In this document: positions 44,777 to 52,775 of the stretch, piece after piece
Numbering within the stretch: position 1 is the first letter of the stretch
Layout: every line of letters starts with the position of its first letter
Assembly: GCF_003931855.1 (NCBI RefSeq)
Contig: NZ_CP034248.1
Span: forward strand, 620,001 to 684,000
Length of the DNA stretch: 64,000 bases
Reading direction: 5' to 3'
From: Paenibacillus lentus
GTDB lineage: Bacteria > Bacillota > Bacilli > Paenibacillales > Paenibacillaceae
Translations under genes and position numbers: made by a program
The notes under the pieces: model-generated
Database searches by the model: none
Seen by the model: only the letters and a program-made list of their open reading frames with translations
What the model was told of the DNA's origin: nothing

Positions 44777-46294
44777 ATGTATAAACTGCTTATCGTCGAC
44801 GATGAAGAAATCGTACGCGAAGGACTTCGGGACATTGTCGCGTACTTGCAGATTCAACCTATCGAGCAAATCCTGACGGCAAAGGACGGCGCGGACGCGC
44901 TGTCCATCATTGAAAAGGGAAATCCGCAAATCATACTCACTGATCTGAATATGCCGATATTAGACGGGATTGAATTGATCAAGCAGCTGCAAGGGAAGCA
45001 CGGACATAAAATCATTGTGATTAGCGGATATGATGACTTCCATCTCGTCAAAGAGAGCTTCAAGCTGGGCGTGCGCGATTATTTGCTCAAACCGGCCCAT
45101 TCGGAAGAGCTACTGGAGGTATTGGATAAAATTGTCCGAGAGCTTCAGCAGGAGGAGCAGCAGTACAAGAAGGGCGAATCAGAGAAAAAATTAACCCAGA
45201 TGGAGAGAATCAGCAGAAGCATGAATTGGGCGATCCAAAACACCGAGCAGGATGAGCATGCTTTAGAAAGCGCATTCATCGAATTGGGTTTTCGCCTGCC
45301 TTATCCGAATACAGCGGCGGCAATTCTCTCCCCCATTCATTCCGCCTCAAACGCGGAAACTTTGGGCGCCACTTGGGATACACTCCTGATTACGCCGGAT
45401 ACAAATCGTTTACCCATGAAGCTGTACTCCTTCTATAACAGGCAAAATGACCTTGTCGTATGGATCAACTACGATGGGCAGCAGCATGATATATCCACCG
45501 TCAAGCAGGTTTTGGAGCAATTCATAGGGAGCAATCCCGAACTCCTCATCGTGATTGCCGTAGGCAAGACAGTCTCTGCGGCAACGGCGCTGGCACAAGC
45601 ATATCAGAGCGCACTAGAAGTACTGAGCTACAAGCTGACCGCAAGTCCGCAATCCATCCTGCTCCACGACGATATTCTGACAAGGGAAGACCAGCCTATC
45701 GCGCCGGCGGATTTGAGGTTGTTGGCCGAAATGATCGATATGGGACGGAAGGATCAGGTGCTCCCCTTTATTCAAAAACACTTCAATGACGAATCATTAA
45801 GAAGAAGCACCTTGAACAGCATTCGCAGCAATTATGACGCGATCCTGCACACCATCAGCTGGGTTCCCCATCAAAAGCAGGAGTTTTCTGTATTTGAACA
45901 GAGTGAACCATTGCGCTTATATCTCATGTCCCGAATACTGCAAACGATTGAGGCACGACAGAGCTTAATCCGCAGCTATGATATCGTAGAGATCGCCAAG
46001 AAGTACGTCGATGAGCAATTGCTAGGCGAGATTAATATGGCCGTCATCGCCAATTATTGCAATGTCAGCTACACCTACTTTAGCAAGATGTTCAAAGAGA
46101 GCACGGGTGTGAACTTTCAGGATTATGTCACGATGAAGCGGATGGACTATGCCAAGAAAGCCTTGAACGGCATCAATGTCAAAATTTACGACGTCGCTTC
46201 CGCATTGGGATACAGCAATCCGAAAAATTTCACCCGTGTGTTCAAAAATTATTGCGGCATGAGCCCAAAGGAATACCAGAAGCTCATGAAGTAG
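44777..46294 (+). CDS. YesN-type response regulator, AraC DNA-binding domain
   Basis: A 505-residue regulator. The receiver domain has the phosphoacceptor Asp56 in QIILTDLNMPILDG; the C-terminus has an AraC-type double helix-turn-helix (MAVIANYCNVSYTYFSKMFK, then ASALGYSNPKNFTRVFKNY). The frame is open upstream into the kinase gene, but the ATG at 44777 gives the standard start (MYKLLIVDDEE) with GAGAGGC upstream. It is followed by an unusual 10-bp tandem repeat and a terminator, and then by the importer operon. Confidence 0.92.
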   Translation: MYKLLIVDDEEIVREGLRDIVAYLQIQPIEQILTAKDGADALSIIEKGNPQIILTDLNMPILDGIELIKQLQGKHGHKIIVISGYDDFHLVKESFKLGVRDYLLKPAHSEELLEVLDKIVRELQQEEQQYKKGESEKKLTQMERISRSMNWAIQNTEQDEHALESAFIELGFRLPYPNTAAAILSPIHSASNAETLGATWDTLLITPDTNRLPMKLYSFYNRQNDLVVWINYDGQQHDISTVKQVLEQFIGSNPELLIVIAVGKTVSAATALAQAYQSALEVLSYKLTASPQSILLHDDILTREDQPIAPADLRLLAEMIDMGRKDQVLPFIQKHFNDESLRRSTLNSIRSNYDAILHTISWVPHQKQEFSVFEQSEPLRLYLMSRILQTIEARQSLIRSYDIVEIAKKYVDEQLLGEINMAVIANYCNVSYTYFSKMFKESTGVNFQDYVTMKRMDYAKKALNGINVKIYDVASALGYSNPKNFTRVFKNYCGMSPKEYQKLMK

Positions 46295-46330
46295 TTGGGC
46301 TGCTTTGACATTTTATACTGAGCTTGATGG

Positions 46331-46467
46331 AGGCTTATGCGGCTTTATGCGGCTTTATGCTGCTTTATGCTGCTTTATGCTGCTTTATGCTGCTTCATGC
46401 TGCTTTATGCTGCTTTATGCTGCTTCATGCTGCTTTATGCTGCTTTATGCTGCTTCATGCTGCTTTA
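46331..46467. repeat. 10-bp tandem repeat with 30-bp higher-order pattern
   Basis: About 13 and a half copies of TGCTTTATGC in exact 10-base steps. The first three are AGGCTTATGC, GGCTTTATGC, GGCTTTATGC; later ones alternate TGCTTTATGC and TGCTTCATGC as T, T, C, giving three exact 30-bp repeats from 46371. It starts 37 bp after the response-regulator stop codon and ends 54 bp before its terminator, so it is in the 3' untranslated part of that mRNA. The 330-bp frame across it is not believed to be coding. Confidence 0.9.
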
Positions 46468-46520
46468 GTATGCAGATTTATGTAGCTTTATGTTGGCTAT
46501 GGCCTTCCTGGCAAGTTTCC

Positions 46521-46557
46521 AACCTTCACGTTCATTGTGGCGAATGTGAAGGTTTTT
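46521..46557 (+). terminator. Terminator between regulator and importer operon
   Basis: AACCTTCAC / GTGAAGGTT arms with part-paired inner bases and a following TTTTT. It separates the response-regulator transcript from the downstream importer genes, which therefore have their own promoter. A weak cre-like site lies at 46631-46644 (11 of 14 positions). Confidence 0.75.
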
Positions 46558-46684
46558 GCACGTCGATGGAAGCTTTTCGGATGACGAATAATGATACCTT
46601 TTCGCAAACCCGAGCCCTATATCTCCTCAAATAATGCGCTTACAATTTAGTTATACAGCAAAAGAGAGAGGGGTATAGAGAGAG

Positions 46685-47653
46685 ATGGCAGACTCGGAAG
46701 CTTCAACAGCGAATTCAAATCTAGCTTTGGCACGAGAGAAACGGTCTTCCCGCAATCGTGACCAGCTTTCGCTCCAATCGATGATTATACCGGGCATCTT
46801 ATTTATTCTAATCTTCACGTTCATTCCGCTTTACGGTGTCATTATCGCCTTTAAGGACTACAACATCGTCACGGGAATCCAGGGGATTTTCTCATCAGAA
46901 TGGGTCGGACTGGCGAACTTCAAAGAATTCATTTCCGATATTAATTTTTGGAACATGCTGCGCAATACCCTCGGGATCAACTTATTGGGCCTCTGCATCA
47001 CCTTCCCGGTCACGATCCTGTTTGCATTGTTTCTGAATGAACTCACTTTCCCGCGCTTTAAGAAGCTAACGCAGACAATCACTTATCTGCCGCACTTTAT
47101 TTCCTGGAGCATCTTCGGGGGATTAATCATCAACATCCTGTCGCCGAGCAATGGCGTATTGAACTACCTGCTCGTGAACTTCGGCATCCTTTCCGAGCCG
47201 ATTCATTTCCTCGCCGAGAAGGATTACTTCTGGATGCTGGCGGTGCTTACGAATTTAGTCAAGGAATTGGGCTGGGGCGCCATTCTATATCTTGCGGCGA
47301 TTGCCAGCATCGATCAGGAAATGTACGAAGCCGCCTATATGGACGGTGCCTCGCGGTTTCGCCGCATTTGGCATATTACGCTGCCGGCAATTACAGGTAC
47401 GATCGTCATCCTGCTCGTCTTCTCCATTAGCAACATTCTGAATAGCGGCTTTGATCAGTTCTTCGTCCTGCAGAATCCACTGAACATTGACGCCAGTGAG
47501 GTTATCGACACTTACGTGTATAAGGTCGGATTACGAGAATTTCGTATGGAGTACGCGACAGCCGTCGGATTAATGAAAACCGTTATTGCGCTATTCCTGC
47601 TGTATCTGGCTAATTTCATCGCGAAGAAAATAACCGGGAAAGGGATTTTTTAA
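46685..47653 (+). CDS. LplB/YteP-type ABC permease
   Basis: Permease of 322 residues, first gene of the glycan-locus importer. About six membrane segments and the EAA loop (YEAAYMDGASRFRRIWHI) are seen. Its first 30 residues are polar. GAGAGGGG lies 8-10 bases before the ATG. The second permease follows after 10 bp. Similar in kind to the permease at 28903-29868, but too different to be a recent copy. Confidence 0.92.
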   Translation: MADSEASTANSNLALAREKRSSRNRDQLSLQSMIIPGILFILIFTFIPLYGVIIAFKDYNIVTGIQGIFSSEWVGLANFKEFISDINFWNMLRNTLGINLLGLCITFPVTILFALFLNELTFPRFKKLTQTITYLPHFISWSIFGGLIINILSPSNGVLNYLLVNFGILSEPIHFLAEKDYFWMLAVLTNLVKELGWGAILYLAAIASIDQEMYEAAYMDGASRFRRIWHITLPAITGTIVILLVFSISNILNSGFDQFFVLQNPLNIDASEVIDTYVYKVGLREFRMEYATAVGLMKTVIALFLLYLANFIAKKITGKGIF

Positions 47654-47663
47654 GGAGGTACTT

Positions 47664-48554
47664 ATGGTTAAAGATCATTCATGGCCCAACCGGCTGTTCA
47701 ATATGTTCAACGTATTCATTATGGCTTGCTTAATCGTACTCACCTTGTACCCCTTCTGGTATTCCGTCATCGGCTCTTTCAATGATGGCCTCGACTATGC
47801 CAAGGGCGGCGTTTATCTATGGATAAGACAGTTCACATGGGACAATTATAGCGCGCTGTTCAGCGATACCGCCTTAGTGAAATCCTTTGTTGTGACTTTA
47901 TCCAGAACGGTGATCGGAACCGTCACCCATGTACTTTTTACCGCCTTGTTCGCTTATGCCTTCTCGCGGAGGAATCTGAAGTTTAAAAGGCTGTATTCGA
48001 CACTCGGGCTGATGAGCATGTATTTAAGCGGCGGTCTAATCCCTTACTTCATTCTAATTAACGCGCTAGGGCTCTATAACAACTTCCTCGTCTTTATTAT
48101 TCCGACACTGTTCAGCTTCTGGAATGTGATCCTGTTCCATTCTTATTTTGCCGAGCTTCCCGAAGCATTGATTGAATCGGCGAAAATTGACGGCGCAGGC
48201 GAGTACACGATATTTTTCCGCATTATTCTCTCGCTGTCGAAGCCTGTTATTGCTGCCATTTCTTTATTTACGGCGGTTGGACACTGGAATGCCTACTACG
48301 ATGCCATGATTTTCACCCAGGGCGACAGCCTGCAAACCGTGCAGCTGTATATCCTGAAATTGATTCAGAGCACGGAGGCGGCCCTATTGCTTGCGAATAT
48401 GTCAGGCTCCCTCGGAGCGGCACAGGGTTCTGTCACTACCACCACCCTGCAGTTAGCCGCCATGGTTGCTGCATCACTGCCGATTGTGCTGGTTTATCCT
48501 TTCGTACAGAAATTCTTTATTAAAGGAATGCTCATTGGTTCTGTCAAAGGTTAA
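47664..48554 (+). CDS. LplC/YtcP-type ABC permease
   Basis: Permease of 296 residues with six membrane segments and the EAA loop (IESAKIDGAGEYTIFFRI). The ending FIKGMLIGSVKG is typical of the LplC group. AAGGAGG lies 5 bases before the ATG. It is coupled to the permease upstream and followed by the binding-protein gene. Confidence 0.92.
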   Translation: MVKDHSWPNRLFNMFNVFIMACLIVLTLYPFWYSVIGSFNDGLDYAKGGVYLWIRQFTWDNYSALFSDTALVKSFVVTLSRTVIGTVTHVLFTALFAYAFSRRNLKFKRLYSTLGLMSMYLSGGLIPYFILINALGLYNNFLVFIIPTLFSFWNVILFHSYFAELPEALIESAKIDGAGEYTIFFRIILSLSKPVIAAISLFTAVGHWNAYYDAMIFTQGDSLQTVQLYILKLIQSTEAALLLANMSGSLGAAQGSVTTTTLQLAAMVAASLPIVLVYPFVQKFFIKGMLIGSVKG

Positions 48555-48612
48555 GCGGCATTTGAGGATTGATGATATAAAGCTTACTATTTTATAAATA
48601 GGGGGAAATACG

Positions 48613-50358
48613 ATGAACAAAGCATCACTACGATTCATGGCAATTGCGCTGGCTCTAACGGTCATGATCACCGGCTGCTCCAGCCAAAAAGGAGCGGGCA
48701 ACAGCACGTCGGCCGAGCCGAATGCTTCTCAGGCAGCAGCAACCACCCAGTCTGCCAGCGAGCCTGGCTGGAAATCGAACACCTCGCCCGTGTCCCTGTC
48801 CTGGTACACCGGAGTGGCCGGATATTCTAAGAAGTGGGACGCCAAAAACAACTACGTGGATAAGCTGATCACCGAAGAAACCGGGGTCAGCGTGGACTTC
48901 ATTCATGCGGGAAACGATGTGAACGCGGAGTTCAACGTTATGATGGCGACCAGCAATCTGCCCGATATCATTACGCTGGATCGCTGGAACAGCACTTCGC
49001 TCATCCAGACGCTGATGAATAGTGGGATGGTAGCTCCGCTGAATGAATTAATGGAGCAATACGATCCTTACCTGTCTACAATTCTGCCGGAGACGATGGT
49101 CGATTGGTATACGCAGGCAGACGGGAATCTCTACGCGATTCCAAACTACTACGTGTCGCCAGAAATGCTGGAGCAGTATCCTGACGTCAAGAAATTCTAT
49201 AATGAACGCTCCAACGGCCAGATTATCGTCAGAAAAGACATCATGGATCAACTAGGAATCACAGTAGAGGACTTGCAGCAGGAGGACTCTTTCATCGCGG
49301 CCCTGAAGAAAGTGAAAGAGGCGAATATTCAATACAATGGCATGACCGTACTGCCGCTGTATTTTGATGACAAGGATAAATACATCAATGACTCCTTAGG
49401 CGTGCTGGCCGGCTCCTTCGGTGCGGTACCCGAAGCGGAAGACGGCTCTTACGTAGACTTCCGCAGAACGGAGGAATTCAAGCATGTGCTGGAGTTCGCC
49501 AATCGATTATATTCCGAAGGTCTACTGTCTCTGGAGAACTTCACCAGCGCACGGAACCAAATTGAAGAGAAAATGACGCAAGGTACTGTCTTCATGAAGA
49601 TCGGAAGCTACGCCGACTATACGACGCCTATCAGCCAGCTGTATATCTCCGATCCTAATGCGAAATACATTACGATTGATGCCATCAAGTCCAACAAGGG
49701 TACACTGCCTCAGTACGGCAGATCCTTGAACAAAGGCTGGACGCTGACCTTCGTGAACAAGAAGTCCAAGCACGCAGACCGTGCGATTCAATTTCTTGAA
49801 TACCTGTATAGTGAACAGGGACATAAAGTAAGCTTCTTTGGTAAAGAAGGCGAGACGTTTACAGTTACCTCCGATGGCAAGTTCAAGCGCAATCCGGAGA
49901 TCGATCAGGAGTTTAACGCGGACTGGAACGCCGCTACGAAGAAATGGGGCTTCGAATCCATCTGGTGGTTAACGAACGAGGTATGGCTAAAAAGCGTCAG
50001 AGAAGCCGAAGAGAACGAGCAAACCCAATACATGGAAGGTCTATTCTATGGCTCAGCCAAATACATGTACAGCAACGATGTCTTAGACTCCGGCAACCTG
50101 TTCGATGCTTATGAGCCAGGCTCCAAAGAGGCCAACGCCGAAGCCAAGATCACTGTCTACTGGGCGCAGATCGTTCCGAAGATGATTTTGGCCAAGAACG
50201 CCGCAGAGTTCGAGTCCCTCTACAGCGAAGCTATGGCTACGCTGGACAAACTTGGTCTGGGCAGCATTGAAGCAGCGAAGAATACACGTGTCCAAGAGTT
50301 TAAGCAAGCAACGGGCGTCAACCTGGTATCTCCGAAATACACGGGTGAATATAAATAG
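48613..50358 (+). CDS. LplA-type sugar-binding lipoprotein
   Basis: A 581-residue binding lipoprotein with lipobox Cys22 (MITGCSS) and a Ser/Ala/Asn-rich linker. The mature part resembles LplA/YtcQ proteins (TLDRWNSTSLIQTL, IPNYYVSPE). AGGGGGA lies before the ATG. Third gene of the importer operon, ended by a strong hairpin. Substrate: probably an oligosaccharide later cut by the nearby GH2 or GH3 enzymes (inference). Confidence 0.92.
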   Translation: MNKASLRFMAIALALTVMITGCSSQKGAGNSTSAEPNASQAAATTQSASEPGWKSNTSPVSLSWYTGVAGYSKKWDAKNNYVDKLITEETGVSVDFIHAGNDVNAEFNVMMATSNLPDIITLDRWNSTSLIQTLMNSGMVAPLNELMEQYDPYLSTILPETMVDWYTQADGNLYAIPNYYVSPEMLEQYPDVKKFYNERSNGQIIVRKDIMDQLGITVEDLQQEDSFIAALKKVKEANIQYNGMTVLPLYFDDKDKYINDSLGVLAGSFGAVPEAEDGSYVDFRRTEEFKHVLEFANRLYSEGLLSLENFTSARNQIEEKMTQGTVFMKIGSYADYTTPISQLYISDPNAKYITIDAIKSNKGTLPQYGRSLNKGWTLTFVNKKSKHADRAIQFLEYLYSEQGHKVSFFGKEGETFTVTSDGKFKRNPEIDQEFNADWNAATKKWGFESIWWLTNEVWLKSVREAEENEQTQYMEGLFYGSAKYMYSNDVLDSGNLFDAYEPGSKEANAEAKITVYWAQIVPKMILAKNAAEFESLYSEAMATLDKLGLGSIEAAKNTRVQEFKQATGVNLVSPKYTGEYK

Positions 50359-50361
50359 AAT

Positions 50362-50400
50362 AAAACAGCTCCATACCTAAGCAGGTATGGAGCTGTTTTT
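50362..50400. terminator. Strong hairpin terminator after importer operon
   Basis: AAAACAGCTCCATACCT / AGGTATGGAGCTGTTTT: 17-base perfect arms with a four-base loop AAGC. It works on both strands; on the minus strand it overlaps the end of the yvrJ-like remnant. Confidence 0.9.
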
Positions 50401-50553
50401 AGATTACCTGTAACAATTGATTTAACGATTTATCTAGTTGATCAAATTTATCTCCAATCGATTGCAACATGTAATAAATTAAAATATAGATAATGTAACA
50501 GGAAATCCTACATTTGTTGCTAACGATATCACATTTAAAATTTCCATATCCAT
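50399..50553 (-). pseudogene. YvrJ-like small protein gene with a one-base frameshift
   Basis: From the ATG at 50547 or 50553 (site GGAAGGGTG) the frame reads MEILNVISLATNVGFPVTLS and stops at 50479-50481. If one T is restored near 50493 (ACATTATC to ACATTTATC), the frame continues as IYILIYYMLQSIGDKFDQLD through to a stop at 50399. The joined product has the YvrJ-family look: NVGFP motif, one hydrophobic segment, amphipathic end. In Bacillus subtilis yvrJ lies next to sigO and rsoA, as here. A sequencing error or true decay are both possible; no slippery site for programmed frameshifting is seen. Confidence 0.6.
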
Positions 50554-50591
50554 CACCCTTCCACTTCAGAACTCTTCCACTAATTAGGGAA

Positions 50592-50620
50592 ATTATAGTT
50601 TGTTTTTACAACTAGCACAA
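50592..50620 (-). promoter_or_regulatory. SigA-type promoter of yvrJ-like gene
   Basis: On the minus strand: -35 TTGTGC (50615-50620), 17-base spacer, -10 TATAAT (50592-50597). It lies back-to-back with the promoter of the sigma-like genes. Confidence 0.55.
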
Positions 50621-50651
50621 AAAATATGATATAATACAAGAACAAACGTTC
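50605..50651 (+). promoter_or_regulatory. Promoter with LexA-type (SOS) box before split sigma genes
   Basis: Plus strand: -35 TTTACA (50605-50610), 19-base spacer, -10 TATAAT (50630-50635). GAACAAACGTTC (50640-50651) fits the Bacillus LexA/DinR pattern GAAC-N4-GTTC and covers the predicted transcription start. It suggests that the operon is turned on by DNA damage. The spacer is two bases longer than ideal. Confidence 0.6.
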
Positions 50652-50736
50652 CCATCATGTGTATCAGTTGTAAAATTACTCCCACATTTTCCCTATACTT
50701 AGACATTAACTTTTTACATAAAAGGGGTGCCATATT

Positions 50737-51087
50737 TTGGAAAAAGAAGAGAAGCGACAAACAACAATCTATGATTATTACAAAAGCGAAATTTATCGTA
50801 TTGGCTGGAGAATTCAATATCAAGCAAAAAAAGTCAGAAAACGAGAATGTCCTTTTTATGACTATAACTTTAGCTATCCTAATTTCGCCTCTATAACTGA
50901 GGATAAGATATGGATTAATGAAATTATGGATTCATTACCTCCCCAAGGAAAACTAGTTATAGATAAGCTATATTTTCAAGATTTAACTGAATCCGATGTG
51001 GCTCAGCAACTTAAAATTAGTCAACAGGCGGTGAACAAATGGAAACAAAAGATGCTCGAAAAGTTATCTCAGACGATAAATTATTAG
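50737..51087 (+). CDS. SigO-like sigma subunit (region 4)
   Basis: A 116-residue protein whose C-terminal half is a sigma-70 region-4-like helix-turn-helix (LPPQGKLVIDKLYFQDLTES, then DVAQQLKISQQAVNKWKQK). No region 2 is present, so it cannot be a complete sigma factor. The TTG start has AAAGGGG 8 bases upstream. The next gene overlaps it by 49 bp and supplies a region-2-like part, as in the Bacillus subtilis SigO-RsoA pair, where two proteins together make a working sigma factor. A LexA-type box precedes it. Clearly AT-richer than its neighbours. Confidence 0.7.
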   Translation: MEKEEKRQTTIYDYYKSEIYRIGWRIQYQAKKVRKRECPFYDYNFSYPNFASITEDKIWINEIMDSLPPQGKLVIDKLYFQDLTESDVAQQLKISQQAVNKWKQKMLEKLSQTINY

Positions 51088-51269
51088 AATTACTTAATTT
51101 GGCAAAAAAACAAGATCCTGAAGCTATGTTGCGACTCATTGATTTGTATAAAGAAGAAATCCAACAGGTTAGCAAATTTATCCGTCTACCTGAGGAAGAT
51201 GCAATTTCTACAATTATCCTTGAATTCTTAGAATTAATCCAAGATTCTGAATACAATACAGTCCAATAA
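51039..51269 (+). CDS. RsoA-like region-2 co-sigma protein
   Basis: A 76-residue protein overlapping the end of the SigO-like gene by 49 bp in another frame; AGGCGGTGA lies 5 bases before its ATG. The helix pattern (LLELLNLAKKQDPEAMLRLI, then DLYKEEIQQVSKF, and IRLPEEDAISTIILEFLELI) resembles the small region-2-like proteins of the RsoA / HTH_16 type that contact core RNA polymerase. I infer that it joins the SigO-like protein to form a two-piece sigma factor. Tight overlap suggests equal production of the two. Confidence 0.65.
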   Translation: METKDARKVISDDKLLELLNLAKKQDPEAMLRLIDLYKEEIQQVSKFIRLPEEDAISTIILEFLELIQDSEYNTVQ

Positions 51270-51338
51270 ATATTCTTCTTATTTCTAAAATTTCTGATTG
51301 ATTTGGTTGTTAAACTATCTTTTAAAATACCTATATAG

Positions 51339-51368
51339 TTGAGAGACAATTAAGCGCGCAACTCTCAA
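51339..51368 (+). repeat. Hairpin in leader of the unknown 150-aa gene
   Basis: TTGAGAG / CTCTCAA arms with a 16-base loop ACAATTAAGCGCGCAA. It lies 31 bp upstream of the ATG at 51400. TATATAG just before it could be a -10 box, which would put the hairpin in the 5' untranslated leader. It could be an operator or RNA control element. Confidence 0.45.
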
Positions 51369-51399
51369 ATCTATTTAAATCGGAAAGGGAGTAATAATT

Positions 51400-51852
51400 A
51401 TGGCAAGTTATCAAACAAGAGAGTTTAAGAAAAAGGTAACAATGACTTATGAACAAGCAAAAATGGCTAGAGATGCTCAAACTAACATGTATGAGCATGG
51501 AATTGTTAAACCAAACTCAAACTCATTGATTTCAGGTCTGGGCACTAGCGCATCGATCCTCACATTGTTTTTTACGCTAAGCAAAGCAGCTGTAATCGCT
51601 ACAGGTTTAACAACGCTTCTCTTCAGTGCATCACCGAATGAGAAAGAGGTTCTAAAAGATATGGTACAAACGGGTCTTCGAGAATTTAATAAAATCATAA
51701 AGCTATTTGAGGATAACCCTTCTTATAAAATGGTTGAAGTAGAACTACCATTTATTGAGTATAAACAACACGGTGAACTCCTAGCTCAATTCTTTACTGG
51801 AGCAGGTAATGTTATTCGAATTAACACAGGGAAGGGCTGGATTGTTTTATAA
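51400..51852 (+). CDS. Unrecognised protein with hydrophobic core, 150 aa
   Basis: No family recognised. Residues about 46-80 form a hydrophobic, small-residue-rich stretch (SGLGTSASILTLFFTLSKAA, then VIATGLTTLLFSA) that could be one or two membrane spans. The remainder is polar, with a basic N-terminus and a beta-rich end (VELPFIEYKQHGELLAQFF … GKGWIVL). AAAGGGAG lies 9 bases before the ATG. A strong terminator follows. Directly after the split sigma genes, it is a candidate target or effector of that sigma factor; a holin- or bacteriocin-related role is possible but unproven. Confidence 0.75.
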   Translation: MASYQTREFKKKVTMTYEQAKMARDAQTNMYEHGIVKPNSNSLISGLGTSASILTLFFTLSKAAVIATGLTTLLFSASPNEKEVLKDMVQTGLREFNKIIKLFEDNPSYKMVEVELPFIEYKQHGELLAQFFTGAGNVIRINTGKGWIVL

Positions 51853-51864
51853 ACCTGTAAAGTT

Positions 51865-51909
51865 TAGCGATCTGTTAATGGGCATTTATTGCCCATTAAC
51901 AGATCGCTA
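51865..51909 (+). terminator. Very strong terminator after 150-aa gene
   Basis: TAGCGATCTGTTAATGGGCA / TGCCCATTAACAGATCGCTA: 20-base perfect arms with a five-base loop, then CTTTATT. One of the longest perfect hairpins in the window. Confidence 0.92.
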
Positions 51910-52269
51910 CTTTATTATGAATTCTAATAGTGGCAACAATTGTTATTTTACTGTAAAATGATTTACTAAATGAGCATTTTTCAAAAATCTGATAACTATA
52001 ACTGCAAGTTTTTTGGGACATGAAAAGGGAGATTTGCACAATCAAGAAAATCACTTCACTTTGATATTCTCTTAGATAATTTATTTACGATAAAAAATAG
52101 ATAGTACACCCGATTTCATTTAGCCAACGTGACTTATGCACTTGCATGTTTTTCCCTTATCAATGTTTCAATCTTACTTAGTGAATGTGTATTTAAGGTG
52201 AATCCTATGCTTTCCCTTTCCAACAAACGGAATGATGCCAAGTAATATAATAGGTTAGGAGTGGCTGTA
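51910..52269. other. AT-rich intergenic region
   Basis: About 360 bp without a supported gene. Two small symmetries are seen near 51935-51965 (AACAATTGTT and ATTTTACTGTAAAAT). On the minus strand, 52134-52250 reads like a piece of protein (…SFRLLERESIGFT…), but has no start or ribosome site and may be a remnant. Confidence 0.5.
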
Positions 52270-52743
52270 TTGAAAACTAGAATCTCAAGCAATATGATTT
52301 TAAAGGTGGTTTTTACGATCATCGTGCTTTTCGTTTTATTTTACAAATACATTCCCCAGCATACGACTTTCCAAAAAGTCGTTTCTGACAAAATCTCACT
52401 ATCTGAGGTTGAAGAAATTAGAATTATAAAAACGTCTTACACCACATCCAAAGAACCCAAACAAGAAGAAGTAGTCATTCATGAATCGGATCAAATAAAG
52501 TCGATCATGAATAGCTTCAAGGATCTACAATTAACGACAGTCGTCGACCCAAGTATTAAGGATTCTACTACGGTCTATCATTTATATATCCAAGTATCTA
52601 AAGAAAGTAGGTTTCTTCTTAACTTTTACGATGGCACGATCTTAGAAGTTTACGACAGTAAAGCCAAGAAGAGACTTACGAATTATAAGATAAAAAATGA
52701 TTATAGCCCTGATAATGATATTGGGGGATACCTTGATCTATAA
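52270..52743 (+). CDS. Membrane-anchored protein of unknown function, 157 aa
   Basis: An N-terminal membrane anchor (ILKVVFTIIVLFVLFYK) is followed by an outside domain of about 125 residues with alternating beta strands (EEIRIIKTSY, TTVYHLYIQVSKE, FLLNFYDGTILEVYD). No family recognised; the pattern is like small extracytoplasmic beta-domains of Bacillales. The TTG at 52270 has AGGAG 8 bases upstream; a GTG nine bases earlier overlaps that site. It lies between the split-sigma island and the esterase gene, in the same AT-rich stretch, with about 33 bp to the convergent esterase. Confidence 0.6.
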   Translation: MKTRISSNMILKVVFTIIVLFVLFYKYIPQHTTFQKVVSDKISLSEVEEIRIIKTSYTTSKEPKQEEVVIHESDQIKSIMNSFKDLQLTTVVDPSIKDSTTVYHLYIQVSKESRFLLNFYDGTILEVYDSKAKKRLTNYKIKNDYSPDNDIGGYLDL

Positions 52744-52775
52744 ATAATTTAACAAGGTTTGCTTCCCGGTAGGCC

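Noticed and set aside
46331-46467. CRISPR array
   Set aside because: Repeat is 10 bp with no spacers and no cas genes are nearby.
46305-46634. Open frame across the 10-bp repeat encoding a Cys/Leu/Met-rich decapeptide repeat
   Set aside because: No ribosome site, frame exists only because 30 is a multiple of three, and a terminator lies inside it.
46631-46644. cre box before the glycan importer
   Set aside because: ATAATGCGCTTACA matches only 11 of 14 consensus positions, too weak to list as a site.
50479-50500. Programmed frameshift in the yvrJ-like gene
   Set aside because: No slippery heptamer that allows re-pairing and no downstream stimulatory structure in the right place; a plain indel is simpler.
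52134-52250. Minus-strand coding remnant between the split-sigma island and the 157-aa gene
   Set aside because: Reads protein-like, but has no start, no ribosome site and no recognised family.
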